A stretch of DNA of 64,000 nucleotides, from NCBI RefSeq assembly GCF_943193005.1, contig NZ_CALPCH010000007.1, positions 46,780 to 110,779 of the forward strand. Reading direction: 5' to 3'. Below the pieces are notes generated by a model that was given only the letters and a program-made list of their open reading frames with translations, was not told the DNA's origin and ran no database searches. The position numbers and the translations under genes were made by a program. Source of the DNA: Pumilibacter intestinalis. Lineage in GTDB: Bacteria > Bacillota > Clostridia > Christensenellales > Pumilibacteraceae. Shown piece after piece: positions 42,555 through 49,479 of this stretch (its first letter is position 1; each line of letters starts with the position of its first letter).

Positions 42555-42660
42555 GTATTCGGCTTCTATTTGGTGCGTTATATCCGAATAACGCGTTACG
42601 TTTTTACCTATTGCAGTACCCTCGCAGTGTTAAAAAACAACGATACGAAAAAACCACGTT

Positions 42661-42689
42661 AAGGACGGCGCATTTTTCGCACCGTCCTT
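42661..42689 (-). terminator. Terminator after ppdK
   Basis: AAGGACGG and CCGTCCTT form the main stem with further GC pairs inside. On the minus strand a TGGTTTTTTCG run follows. It lies between ppdK and the downstream dgt gene. Confidence 0.75.
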
Positions 42690-42732
42690 ATCGGGATTTG
42701 AATATTAGCTGAAATTTGCTCTCAAAAGCCTA

Positions 42733-45378
42733 TTACTTTCTCGGGTTTTTGATGTTAGCCTGAGCCGCGGCAAGACGCGCGATGGGCACGCGGAACGGCG
42801 AGCAGGAAACGTAGGAAAGCCCGATATTGTGGCAGAACTCAACGCTGGACGGGTCGCCGCCGTGTTCGCCGCAAATGCCGCAGTGCATATCGGGGCGAGT
42901 CTTTCTGCCGAGCGTAACGGCGGTTTTCATGAGAGAGCCCACGCCCTTTTGGTCAAGACGGGCAAACGGGTCGCTCTCGTAAATCTTGTTCTGATAGTAC
43001 GAGCCGAGGAACTTGCCCGCGTCGTCGCGGCTGAAGCCGAACGTCATCTGGGTAAGGTCGTTGGTGCCGAAGCAGAAGAACTCGGCTTCGGTGGCAATCT
43101 CGTCGGCGGTGATAGCCGCTCTGGGTATCTCTATCATGGTGCCCACCTCGTATTTGAGGTTAGCTCCCGCGGCTTTGATTTCCGCGTCGGCGGTTTTAAC
43201 CACTATATCCTTAACGAATTTCATTTCTTTAACTTCGCCGGTAAGCGGTATCATGATTTCGGGCACGAGCTTCCAATCTTTGTGCTTCTTCTGCACCTTT
43301 ATGGCGGCTTTTATGATTGCTTTGGTCTGCATTACCGCAATCTCGGGATAAGTTACGGTAAGACGGCAACCGCGGTGTCCCATCATGGGGTTGAACTCGT
43401 GGAGCGAGTCTATAATCTCTTTAATGCGGGTAACGGTCTTGCCCTGAGCTTTGGCGAGAGCCGCTATATCCGCCTCGTCGGTGGGAACGAATTCGTGCAA
43501 AGGCGGGTCGAGGAAACGAATGGTTACGGGATATCCGCCCAGAGCTTCGAACAAGCCCTCGAAATCCGCCTGTTGCATGGGCTCGATTTTGGCGAGAGCG
43601 GCTTCGCGCTCTTCCACGGTGTCCGAGCAAATCATTTCGCGGAACGCGCCGATACGGTCGGGGTCGAAGAACATGTGCTCGGTACGGCAAAGACCTATGC
43701 CCTGCGCTCCGAACGCCACAGCCTGCTTTGCGTCGGCGGGGGTGTCGGCGTTGGTGCGAACCCCTACAGCCTTGTATTTATCGGCAAGAGCCATAATTCT
43801 GCCGAAATAACCCGAGTTGGGGTCGGCGGGAACGGTCTTTATTGCGCAGTCGTAAATGTTACCTGTAGAGCCGTCGAGACTGAGAGAGTCGCCCTCGCGG
43901 AAAGTCTTGCCCGCAAGTTCGAAATACTTTTCTTCTTCGTGCATCTTGATATCGCCGCAACCCGACACGCAGCAAGTTCCCATGCCGCGAGCAACAACGG
44001 CGGCGTGCGAGGTCTGACCGCCGCGAACGGTGAGTATGCCCTGCGCGTATTTCATGCCCTCGATATCTTCGGGCGAGGTTTCGAGACGAACGAGGATAAC
44101 TTTTTTGCCCTTCTTGCCCTCTTCAACGGCGTCTTCGGCGGTGAACACGATAGTGCCCGTAGCCGCGCCGGGCGAAGCCGCGATACCCTTGCCCACTACG
44201 TTGTTCTTGTCGGCGTTCTTAAGAGCCGCAACGTCGAACGTGGGGTGCAAAAGCATGTCGAGCGATTTCGCGTCTATCTGCATGATGGCTTCCTTTTCGG
44301 AAATCATCTTTTCGTCTATAAGGTCGCACGCGATTTTGATAGCGGCGGCGGCGGTGCGCTTGCCGTTACGGGTCTGCAACATATAGAGTTTCTTGTTCTC
44401 TATGGTAAACTCCATATCCTGCATATCGCGGTAGTGATTTTCGAGGGTTTTGCAAACCTGCTCGAACTGCGCGAACGCCTCGGGGAATACGTCTTTCATC
44501 TGCGCGATAGGCATGGGGGTGCGAACGCCCGCAACAACGTCTTCGCCCTGAGCGTTCACAAGGAACTCGCCCATAAGACCCTTTTCGCCTGTTGCGGGAT
44601 TGCGGGTGAACGCAACGCCGGTACCCGAATCGTTGCCCATGTTGCCGAACGCCATCATCTGCACGTTAACGGCAGTGCCCCAGCTGTACGGAATATCGTG
44701 GTCCATGCGGTAGATGTTCGCACGGGGGTTGTCCCACGAACGGAACACCGCTTTGATTGCGCCGAAAAGCTGCTCTTTGGGGTCGGCGGGGAAATCCTTG
44801 CCGATTTTGTTCTTGTATTCGGCTTTGAACTGCGAAGCGAGTTCTTTGAGGTCGTCGGCGGTGAGCTCAACGTCCTGCGTAACGCCCTTCTTCTCTTTCA
44901 TTTTGTCGATAAGCTGTTCGAAATATTTCTTGCCTACCTCCATTACCACGTCGGAATACATCTGTATGAAACGGCGATAGCAGTCCCAAGCCCAGCGGGG
45001 GTTGCCCGACTTTTCGGCTATAACCTCAACCACCTCTTCGTTAAGACCGAGGTTGAGAATGGTGTCCATCATGCCGGGCATGCTTGCGCGTGCGCCCGAG
45101 CGAACCGAAACCAAAAGCGGGTTTTTCTTATCGCCGAATTTTTTGCCGACAAGTTTCTCGAGCTTGTCTATGTTTTCCATGATTTCGGCTTGTATATCTT
45201 TATTGATTTGCTTGCCGTCCTCGTAATACTGGGTGCAAGCCTCGGTTGAAATCGTAAAGCCCTGAGGAACGGGAAGCCCGAGATTGGTCATCTCGGCAAG
45301 GTTCGCGCCTTTGCCGCCGAGCAATTCGCGCATCTTTCCGTTGCCCTCTTTGAACATATAAACGAACTTTTTGGACAT
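42733..45378 (-). CDS. ppdK: Pyruvate phosphate dikinase
   Basis: PPDK interconverts pyruvate, ATP and phosphate with PEP, AMP and diphosphate, a common glycolytic or gluconeogenic step in anaerobes. The 881-residue protein has the ATP-grasp start GGKGANLAEMTNLGLPVPQG, the phosphohistidine motif GGQTSHAAVVARGMGTCCVSG (near residue 455), and the PEP-binding barrel with SVRSG..., GIGLCRTEHMFF and the C-terminal catalytic Cys in DMHCGICGEHGGDP (near 836). The start at ATG 45378 (MSKKFVYMFKEGNG) matches the family; AAGGAG lies 13 bases upstream, slightly far. It is monocistronic with its own promoter and terminator. Confidence 0.97.
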   Translation of the reverse strand: MSKKFVYMFKEGNGKMRELLGGKGANLAEMTNLGLPVPQGFTISTEACTQYYEDGKQINKDIQAEIMENIDKLEKLVGKKFGDKKNPLLVSVRSGARASMPGMMDTILNLGLNEEVVEVIAEKSGNPRWAWDCYRRFIQMYSDVVMEVGKKYFEQLIDKMKEKKGVTQDVELTADDLKELASQFKAEYKNKIGKDFPADPKEQLFGAIKAVFRSWDNPRANIYRMDHDIPYSWGTAVNVQMMAFGNMGNDSGTGVAFTRNPATGEKGLMGEFLVNAQGEDVVAGVRTPMPIAQMKDVFPEAFAQFEQVCKTLENHYRDMQDMEFTIENKKLYMLQTRNGKRTAAAAIKIACDLIDEKMISEKEAIMQIDAKSLDMLLHPTFDVAALKNADKNNVVGKGIAASPGAATGTIVFTAEDAVEEGKKGKKVILVRLETSPEDIEGMKYAQGILTVRGGQTSHAAVVARGMGTCCVSGCGDIKMHEEEKYFELAGKTFREGDSLSLDGSTGNIYDCAIKTVPADPNSGYFGRIMALADKYKAVGVRTNADTPADAKQAVAFGAQGIGLCRTEHMFFDPDRIGAFREMICSDTVEEREAALAKIEPMQQADFEGLFEALGGYPVTIRFLDPPLHEFVPTDEADIAALAKAQGKTVTRIKEIIDSLHEFNPMMGHRGCRLTVTYPEIAVMQTKAIIKAAIKVQKKHKDWKLVPEIMIPLTGEVKEMKFVKDIVVKTADAEIKAAGANLKYEVGTMIEIPRAAITADEIATEAEFFCFGTNDLTQMTFGFSRDDAGKFLGSYYQNKIYESDPFARLDQKGVGSLMKTAVTLGRKTRPDMHCGICGEHGGDPSSVEFCHNIGLSYVSCSPFRVPIARLAAAQANIKNPRK

Positions 45379-45422
45379 AATGGTTTGTATACTCCTTGTA
45401 AATGTATTTTTTACCAAAAGTT

Positions 45423-45452
45423 ATTATATCACAACGAGGCGTCATAAAGCAA
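45423..45452 (-). promoter_or_regulatory. Sigma-A promoter of ppdK
   Basis: On the minus strand TTGCTT (45447-45452), 18 bases, TATAAT (45423-45428), with a ~38-base leader. Confidence 0.75.
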
Positions 45453-45518
45453 CTGTTTTAACGAATATTTCGAAATACGCGCGGAATGAGCGGCATTACT
45501 CGCACATATATATTTAAC

Positions 45519-46289
45519 ATGACTGTACTCGAAGCTGTAATTCTCGGAATAGTGCAAGGACTTACGGAGTTTTTACCCGTATCGAGCAGCGGACACCTCT
45601 TGCTCGCCGCAAACTTTTTGGGCGTGGGACAACTCGGGCTGGGGTTCGAGCTCGTTTGTCATCTCGGAACGCTCGCCGCCATAATTATAGTTATGCGGCG
45701 CGAAGTGTGGGATATCGCGCGAAAGCCGCTCGCAAAACCCATGCGACTCATTGTAACGGCTTCCGTGCCCACGGCGATTATAGCGGGCTTGATTTCGGTG
45801 CTGTTTCGCGACGCGCTTTACGGCAACATGCTCGTTTACTGCTTTATAATCACGGGCATATTACTGCTGTGTTGCGGCTTTGCGGCGAACAAGACCGCGC
45901 CAAAGCCGCTCACCTACCCTCACGCGGCGATTATAGGCGCGGCGCAGGGCATAGCCGCGCTGCCGGGTTTGAGCCGAAGCGGCGCAACCATTGCCGCCGC
46001 AACCATACTCGGATACCCGCGCAAACAGGCGGCTCGCTTTTCGTTCCTCATTTCCATACCCGTTATAGTCGGCTCGAGCATAGTGGAAATAGCGTTCAAC
46101 GGCATAGGCGGCGGCATAGACGCGCCCGCGCTGATTGCCGCGCTCATTTCGTCTTTTATAAGCGGACTCGTTGCCGTGAAATTCATGCTCAAACTGCTCG
46201 AAAAACACAGCCTGGACGGCTTTGCGATATACCTCATGCTTCTCTCCGTATTCATGCTTTTGAATGACTACGTACTGCATATTTTCTAA
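45519..46289 (+). CDS. uppP: Undecaprenyl-diphosphatase
   Basis: UppP (BacA) dephosphorylates undecaprenyl diphosphate to recycle the lipid carrier for peptidoglycan, and gives bacitracin resistance. The 256-residue protein has the first active-site motif QGLTEFLPVSSSGHLLLA (about 11-28), the second GLSRSGATIAA and seven to eight membrane segments. The start is ATG 45519 (MTVLEAVILGIVQG), matching the family. An in-frame ATG at 45486 adds 11 residues without similarity. Neither has a ribosome site; a TATATA lies six bases before the ATG, but no good -35 box is visible. tspO follows on the same strand. Confidence 0.94.
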   Translation: MTVLEAVILGIVQGLTEFLPVSSSGHLLLAANFLGVGQLGLGFELVCHLGTLAAIIIVMRREVWDIARKPLAKPMRLIVTASVPTAIIAGLISVLFRDALYGNMLVYCFIITGILLLCCGFAANKTAPKPLTYPHAAIIGAAQGIAALPGLSRSGATIAAATILGYPRKQAARFSFLISIPVIVGSSIVEIAFNGIGGGIDAPALIAALISSFISGLVAVKFMLKLLEKHSLDGFAIYLMLLSVFMLLNDYVLHIF

Positions 46290-46353
46290 ACGCGGATAAT
46301 TGAGCCGCTCCGTGCGCAAACTATGTTTGAATACGGAGGTATATACGAATAAA

Positions 46354-46857
46354 ATGGCACAAACCGCACATTTGAAAAAGAGAACGAGCATACCCGTGTT
46401 TGTCACGGCTACGCTCGGCACAATGTTTCTCGGATTTTTGTCGGGACTGTTCTCGGGCAGTAAAGCAGGCTACGGCATGCTCGTTCTGCCGCCCGCAACC
46501 CCGCCCGACAAAGTGTTTCCCATAGTTTGGGGCGTACTCTACGCAATGATAGGCGCGTCGCTGTTCTTCATAATGAACAAGCCCGCGGTTACCAAAACGC
46601 TGGAGCGCGACAAAAACGTAGCCGTGATTTTGTGGGCTATAGGTCTTGCGTTCAACCTTGCTTGGCCGTTCGCGTTCTTCACGCTCAAGTGGTACGCGTT
46701 CTCGTTTTTGTGGCTCGCCGCTTTGGTTGCGATAAATCTCGCGACTATCATATACGCGTTCAGAGTGTCGGCCGTGGCGGGTTCGCTTCTCATTCCCTAC
46801 GAAGCATGGCTGATGTTCGCGCTGTATTTGAATTTGTTTATCGCGATTATGAATTAG
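46354..46857 (+). CDS. tspO: TspO/MBR-family membrane protein
   Basis: The 167-residue protein has five predicted membrane segments and the TspO marks: the PPATPPDKVFPIVWGVLYAMIG loop and helix, an Asn/Trp-rich helix (GLAFNLAWPFAFFTLKWY) and the final ALYLNLFIAIMN. TspO proteins bind porphyrins and are linked to stress signalling and tetrapyrrole handling. GGAGG lies 13 bases before ATG 46354; the longer in-frame start at 46300 looks noncoding. The stop is followed almost at once by a hairpin-repeat array. Confidence 0.9.
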   Translation: MAQTAHLKKRTSIPVFVTATLGTMFLGFLSGLFSGSKAGYGMLVLPPATPPDKVFPIVWGVLYAMIGASLFFIMNKPAVTKTLERDKNVAVILWAIGLAFNLAWPFAFFTLKWYAFSFLWLAALVAINLATIIYAFRVSAVAGSLLIPYEAWLMFALYLNLFIAIMN

Positions 46858-46863
46858 GCGTTT

Positions 46864-47129
46864 CGAAGCAATCCCTTACATGAGAAAGTAACCATACATG
46901 TTTCATGCTTGAGATTGCCGCGGGCACAAGTGCCCTCGCAATGACGGGTATCCACACGTTTAATTGTCATTGCGAGCGTAGCGAAGCAATCCCATACATG
47001 AGAAAGCAACCATACATGTTTCATGCTTGAGATTGCCGCGGGCACAAGTGCCCTCGCAATGACGGTATACCCACACGTTTAATTGTCATTGCGAGCGTAG
47101 CGAAGCAATCCCCTACATGAGAAAGTAAC
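46864..47129 (+). repeat. Tandem array of CATTGCGAG-type hairpin repeats
   Basis: A 118-119-base unit occurs about 2.2 times. Each unit holds GAAGCAATCCC, TACATGAGAAAGTAACC, CATACATGTTTCATGCTTGAGATTGCC, a GGGCACAAGTGCCC hairpin, GCAATGACGG and an inverted half ending GTCATTGCGAGCGTAG. Copies differ at only a few bases. The array runs from six bases after the tspO stop to the last base before the stop of the convergent oxidoreductase gene, and nothing else is in the gap. Confidence 0.88.
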
Positions 47130-48098
47130 TTACTTCCTTGCTTCCTCAATGATTTGCAGAGCAAGAACGGAGTCGGAAAGCGACGAGCCGCAGTATTCGA
47201 CAGTGCTGTTAAGCACGTAGCGGCGCGCGAAATCTTCCACTTCCAAGGCGTACGGATTTACGTCATTGTAAACCGTGCGTCTTTTCTCTTGCCCGCAATC
47301 CACCGTAAGCTCGCGCAAACTCTTCTCGCCGAAAAATCCCCTCGCCTCTATCCTGCCGCAATCGCCGCATATAACGAGGTCGTTAAAGTCGGGGCTTGCC
47401 GACTGCGACGAACTCACCGTTACGCTCAATCCGTTGTATGCCAAAAAGGCGGTTTCGCTGTCGAATACGGTATCGAAGCGAATATGCGCACTGTTTCCCG
47501 CAACCTTTTGCGGCTTGCCGAACAAAGCTATCGCCATATCGAGAGCGTGCACGCCGTTGTCCGACAGAGTGCCTCCGCCGCCGAGCACGGGGTCGAGTTT
47601 CCAAAGCGCGTTTTTTGCGTTTTCGTTCATGCGAAAACCCCACCTAAAGCACGCGCTTTCGGCTTTGCCTATCTCGCCCGAGCGCAAAATTTCTTTTATA
47701 TCGGCAAACGCCTTTTGGTGTCGCAAATGGTGCGCCACGGCAAACCCGCCGCCGTAATCTTCAAGCAGTTCGGCGCACGCCACAGCTTCCGCGGCATTTT
47801 GCGCGAGCGGCTTTTCGCACAGTATCGGCTTGCCCGTTTTAACGGCGCGGGCTATGCTCTCGCGGTGCATAAACGGCGGGTTTGCTATAAGTACCATGTC
47901 ATAGTCGGCACGCGCGAGCATTTGTTCCTCGCTCGTATAGCTCTCCCCTATGCCGAAACGCTCGCACGCTTTTGCGAGCAGTTCGGCGTTTCGCGCCTGA
48001 GCCGCCACAGCGCGGCAAATATCCGAATTTTCGAGCGCGGGCAACGTGCGCTTATACGCCGAACCCGTTGCGCCTATAACCGCAATTTTAACTTTCAC
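47130..48098 (-). CDS. Gfo/Idh/MocA-family oxidoreductase
   Basis: The 322-residue protein has an N-terminal Rossmann domain (KIAVIGATGSAYKRTLPAL), the LIANPPFMHRE and CEKPLAQNAAEAVACAELL signatures, and the C-terminal sugar-binding domain with the catalytic-site GTLSDNGVHALDMAIALFG. Such enzymes oxidise or reduce sugars and inositols with NAD(P). The start is GTG 48098, chosen for GAGGAAAG upstream. It lies 69 bases downstream of the GH76-like gene on the same strand, at the end of the mannoside locus, so it may act on an oligosaccharide product. Confidence 0.88.
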   Translation of the reverse strand: MKVKIAVIGATGSAYKRTLPALENSDICRAVAAQARNAELLAKACERFGIGESYTSEEQMLARADYDMVLIANPPFMHRESIARAVKTGKPILCEKPLAQNAAEAVACAELLEDYGGGFAVAHHLRHQKAFADIKEILRSGEIGKAESACFRWGFRMNENAKNALWKLDPVLGGGGTLSDNGVHALDMAIALFGKPQKVAGNSAHIRFDTVFDSETAFLAYNGLSVTVSSSQSASPDFNDLVICGDCGRIEARGFFGEKSLRELTVDCGQEKRRTVYNDVNPYALEVEDFARRYVLNSTVEYCGSSLSDSVLALQIIEEARK

Positions 48099-48167
48099 GT
48101 TTCTTTCCTCGAGGTTATGCAAAAGGCTTCGCAAAAAGCGAAACCCGTTGCACATATAGTTAATTTA

Positions 48168-49472
48168 TCACTCTATGCTGTAAAGAGCGCACAGCACCGC
48201 CTGTTCGGCAACGCCCACTTGATGTATTACCCACGAGGCGTTTTGCTCCCACGTAAACTTTTTGGTCGCCTGATAGGGGAACAATTTGGTTACGGGGTCG
48301 CGGTTGAGATAAGCCGCCGTTGCGTTTTTATTGAAAGACTCCATGTATTTCCTTGCCTCTTCGGGCTTGTAGAGCCTAAGCTCGTAGTAGGCTTCGTTCA
48401 ATATGCACGCAAACCACGGGTCGCCCGTGTAGTAAAATTTGCTTGCGCCGGGGTCGAGCAGGTTAAACGTTTTCTTCGCCGCCGCCGAAGTTCCCACAGC
48501 GTCGTCCATATACTCCGCCTTTTTGGTTTGGTCGGTTTCCAAATCGTACATGAGTAAGTCCGCCAAAATCATACTGCCCGAATTGTAGGCGTAGTGCACG
48601 CGGTTTACGCCGCCGTTCTTGCGCACGCCGTTTTCGATAACGGTGTGTATGCCGTTCCAGTAATCGTAACTTTCGGGCTTGTTCTGCATGATTTTGCAAA
48701 AGTCGTAGAACTTTTCCGCCCACTCGAAATAATACGCTTTTTCCTCCGCGTTTTCGGCAAGCTCGCTGAGCATTGCGTTAACCATTATGCCGCAAGCGTT
48801 CGCGCTCAGTCCGCGCTCGAGGTGCTGTTCGGTCGCGCCGTCGGTAAGCCCAACCTCGCTCCAAACTATGCCTTTGAGGTCGTCGTTCCAGCCCCAAAGC
48901 ACCCAGTTGTTTACCCGCTTGGCTTCTTCGAGATACCACTCGTCGCCGAACAGTTCGTAAGCCCTGAGAAAGTTGCGGGCAACCCAAATGTTGTCGTCGA
49001 AGAAACAATCGCCGTGCCCGCCGTTTACCTCGCTTCCTCTGCCCGAATGGTATTTCACCGAGTCCGCCGCAGAGTTAGCCGCAGGATTGCTTTGGCGAAA
49101 ATACTTGAAATTGTTTATCATTTTGCGGAAAGTTTCTTTCTGCTCGTTATCTTCGGGATAGAGCTTGCACATGTAATACTGCATGCCCGCCGCGCTGAAG
49201 TTAGACCACAAAAATCCGGATTGCGTTGTGTTGTGATATTCTTTTACGTTTATATACTCGTTTTCGCCGCTTCCGCCGCTCACCGCGTAGTTATCGAAAA
49301 TAGCTTTTACCATGGCTTTGGCGCGGGTTTCCTCCTCGGTGGGCCGTTCCACCGTAACGAGAGGCGGCTCTTTTTCGCCCTCGGGCGGCTTATCCGCCTT
49401 GCACCCTCCGAGCACTCCCGCGCTCAGTACGAGCGCGGCGAGCAATACTATAGCTTTTTTCCAAATTTTCAT
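48168..49472 (-). CDS. GH76-like (alpha-1,6-mannanase family) lipoprotein
   Basis: The 434-residue protein begins with a lipoprotein signal (AGVLGGC, Cys24) and an acidic linker, so it sits outside the cell membrane. The rest is an alpha/alpha barrel resembling GH76: GDCFFDDNIWVARNFLRAYE holds an adjacent Asp pair where GH76 enzymes have their catalytic aspartates, followed by WNDDLKGIVWSE, ERGLSANACGIMVNAML and YAYNSGSMILADLL. GH76 cuts alpha-1,6-mannan chains. The family call rests on pattern only. AGGAGG lies about 15 bases before ATG 49472, inside the end of the upstream gene. Confidence 0.72.
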   Translation of the reverse strand: MKIWKKAIVLLAALVLSAGVLGGCKADKPPEGEKEPPLVTVERPTEEETRAKAMVKAIFDNYAVSGGSGENEYINVKEYHNTTQSGFLWSNFSAAGMQYYMCKLYPEDNEQKETFRKMINNFKYFRQSNPAANSAADSVKYHSGRGSEVNGGHGDCFFDDNIWVARNFLRAYELFGDEWYLEEAKRVNNWVLWGWNDDLKGIVWSEVGLTDGATEQHLERGLSANACGIMVNAMLSELAENAEEKAYYFEWAEKFYDFCKIMQNKPESYDYWNGIHTVIENGVRKNGGVNRVHYAYNSGSMILADLLMYDLETDQTKKAEYMDDAVGTSAAAKKTFNLLDPGASKFYYTGDPWFACILNEAYYELRLYKPEEARKYMESFNKNATAAYLNRDPVTKLFPYQATKKFTWEQNASWVIHQVGVAEQAVLCALYSIE

Positions 49473-49479
49473 ATCCGCG

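Noticed and set aside
42829..45249. 806-residue open frame on the plus strand opposite ppdK
   Set aside because: It lies wholly inside the well-matched ppdK gene, has no domain I recognise and reflects the GC-rich third positions of the real gene.
45486..45521. Confident leaderless call for uppP
   Set aside because: There is no ribosome site and a TATATA precedes the ATG, but no -35 box can be matched, so the evidence is weaker than for the three reported cases.
46864..47129. Tandem repeats as a possible CRISPR array
   Set aside because: The unit is ~118 bases with near-identical content and no unique spacers; the hairpin-repeat family explains it.
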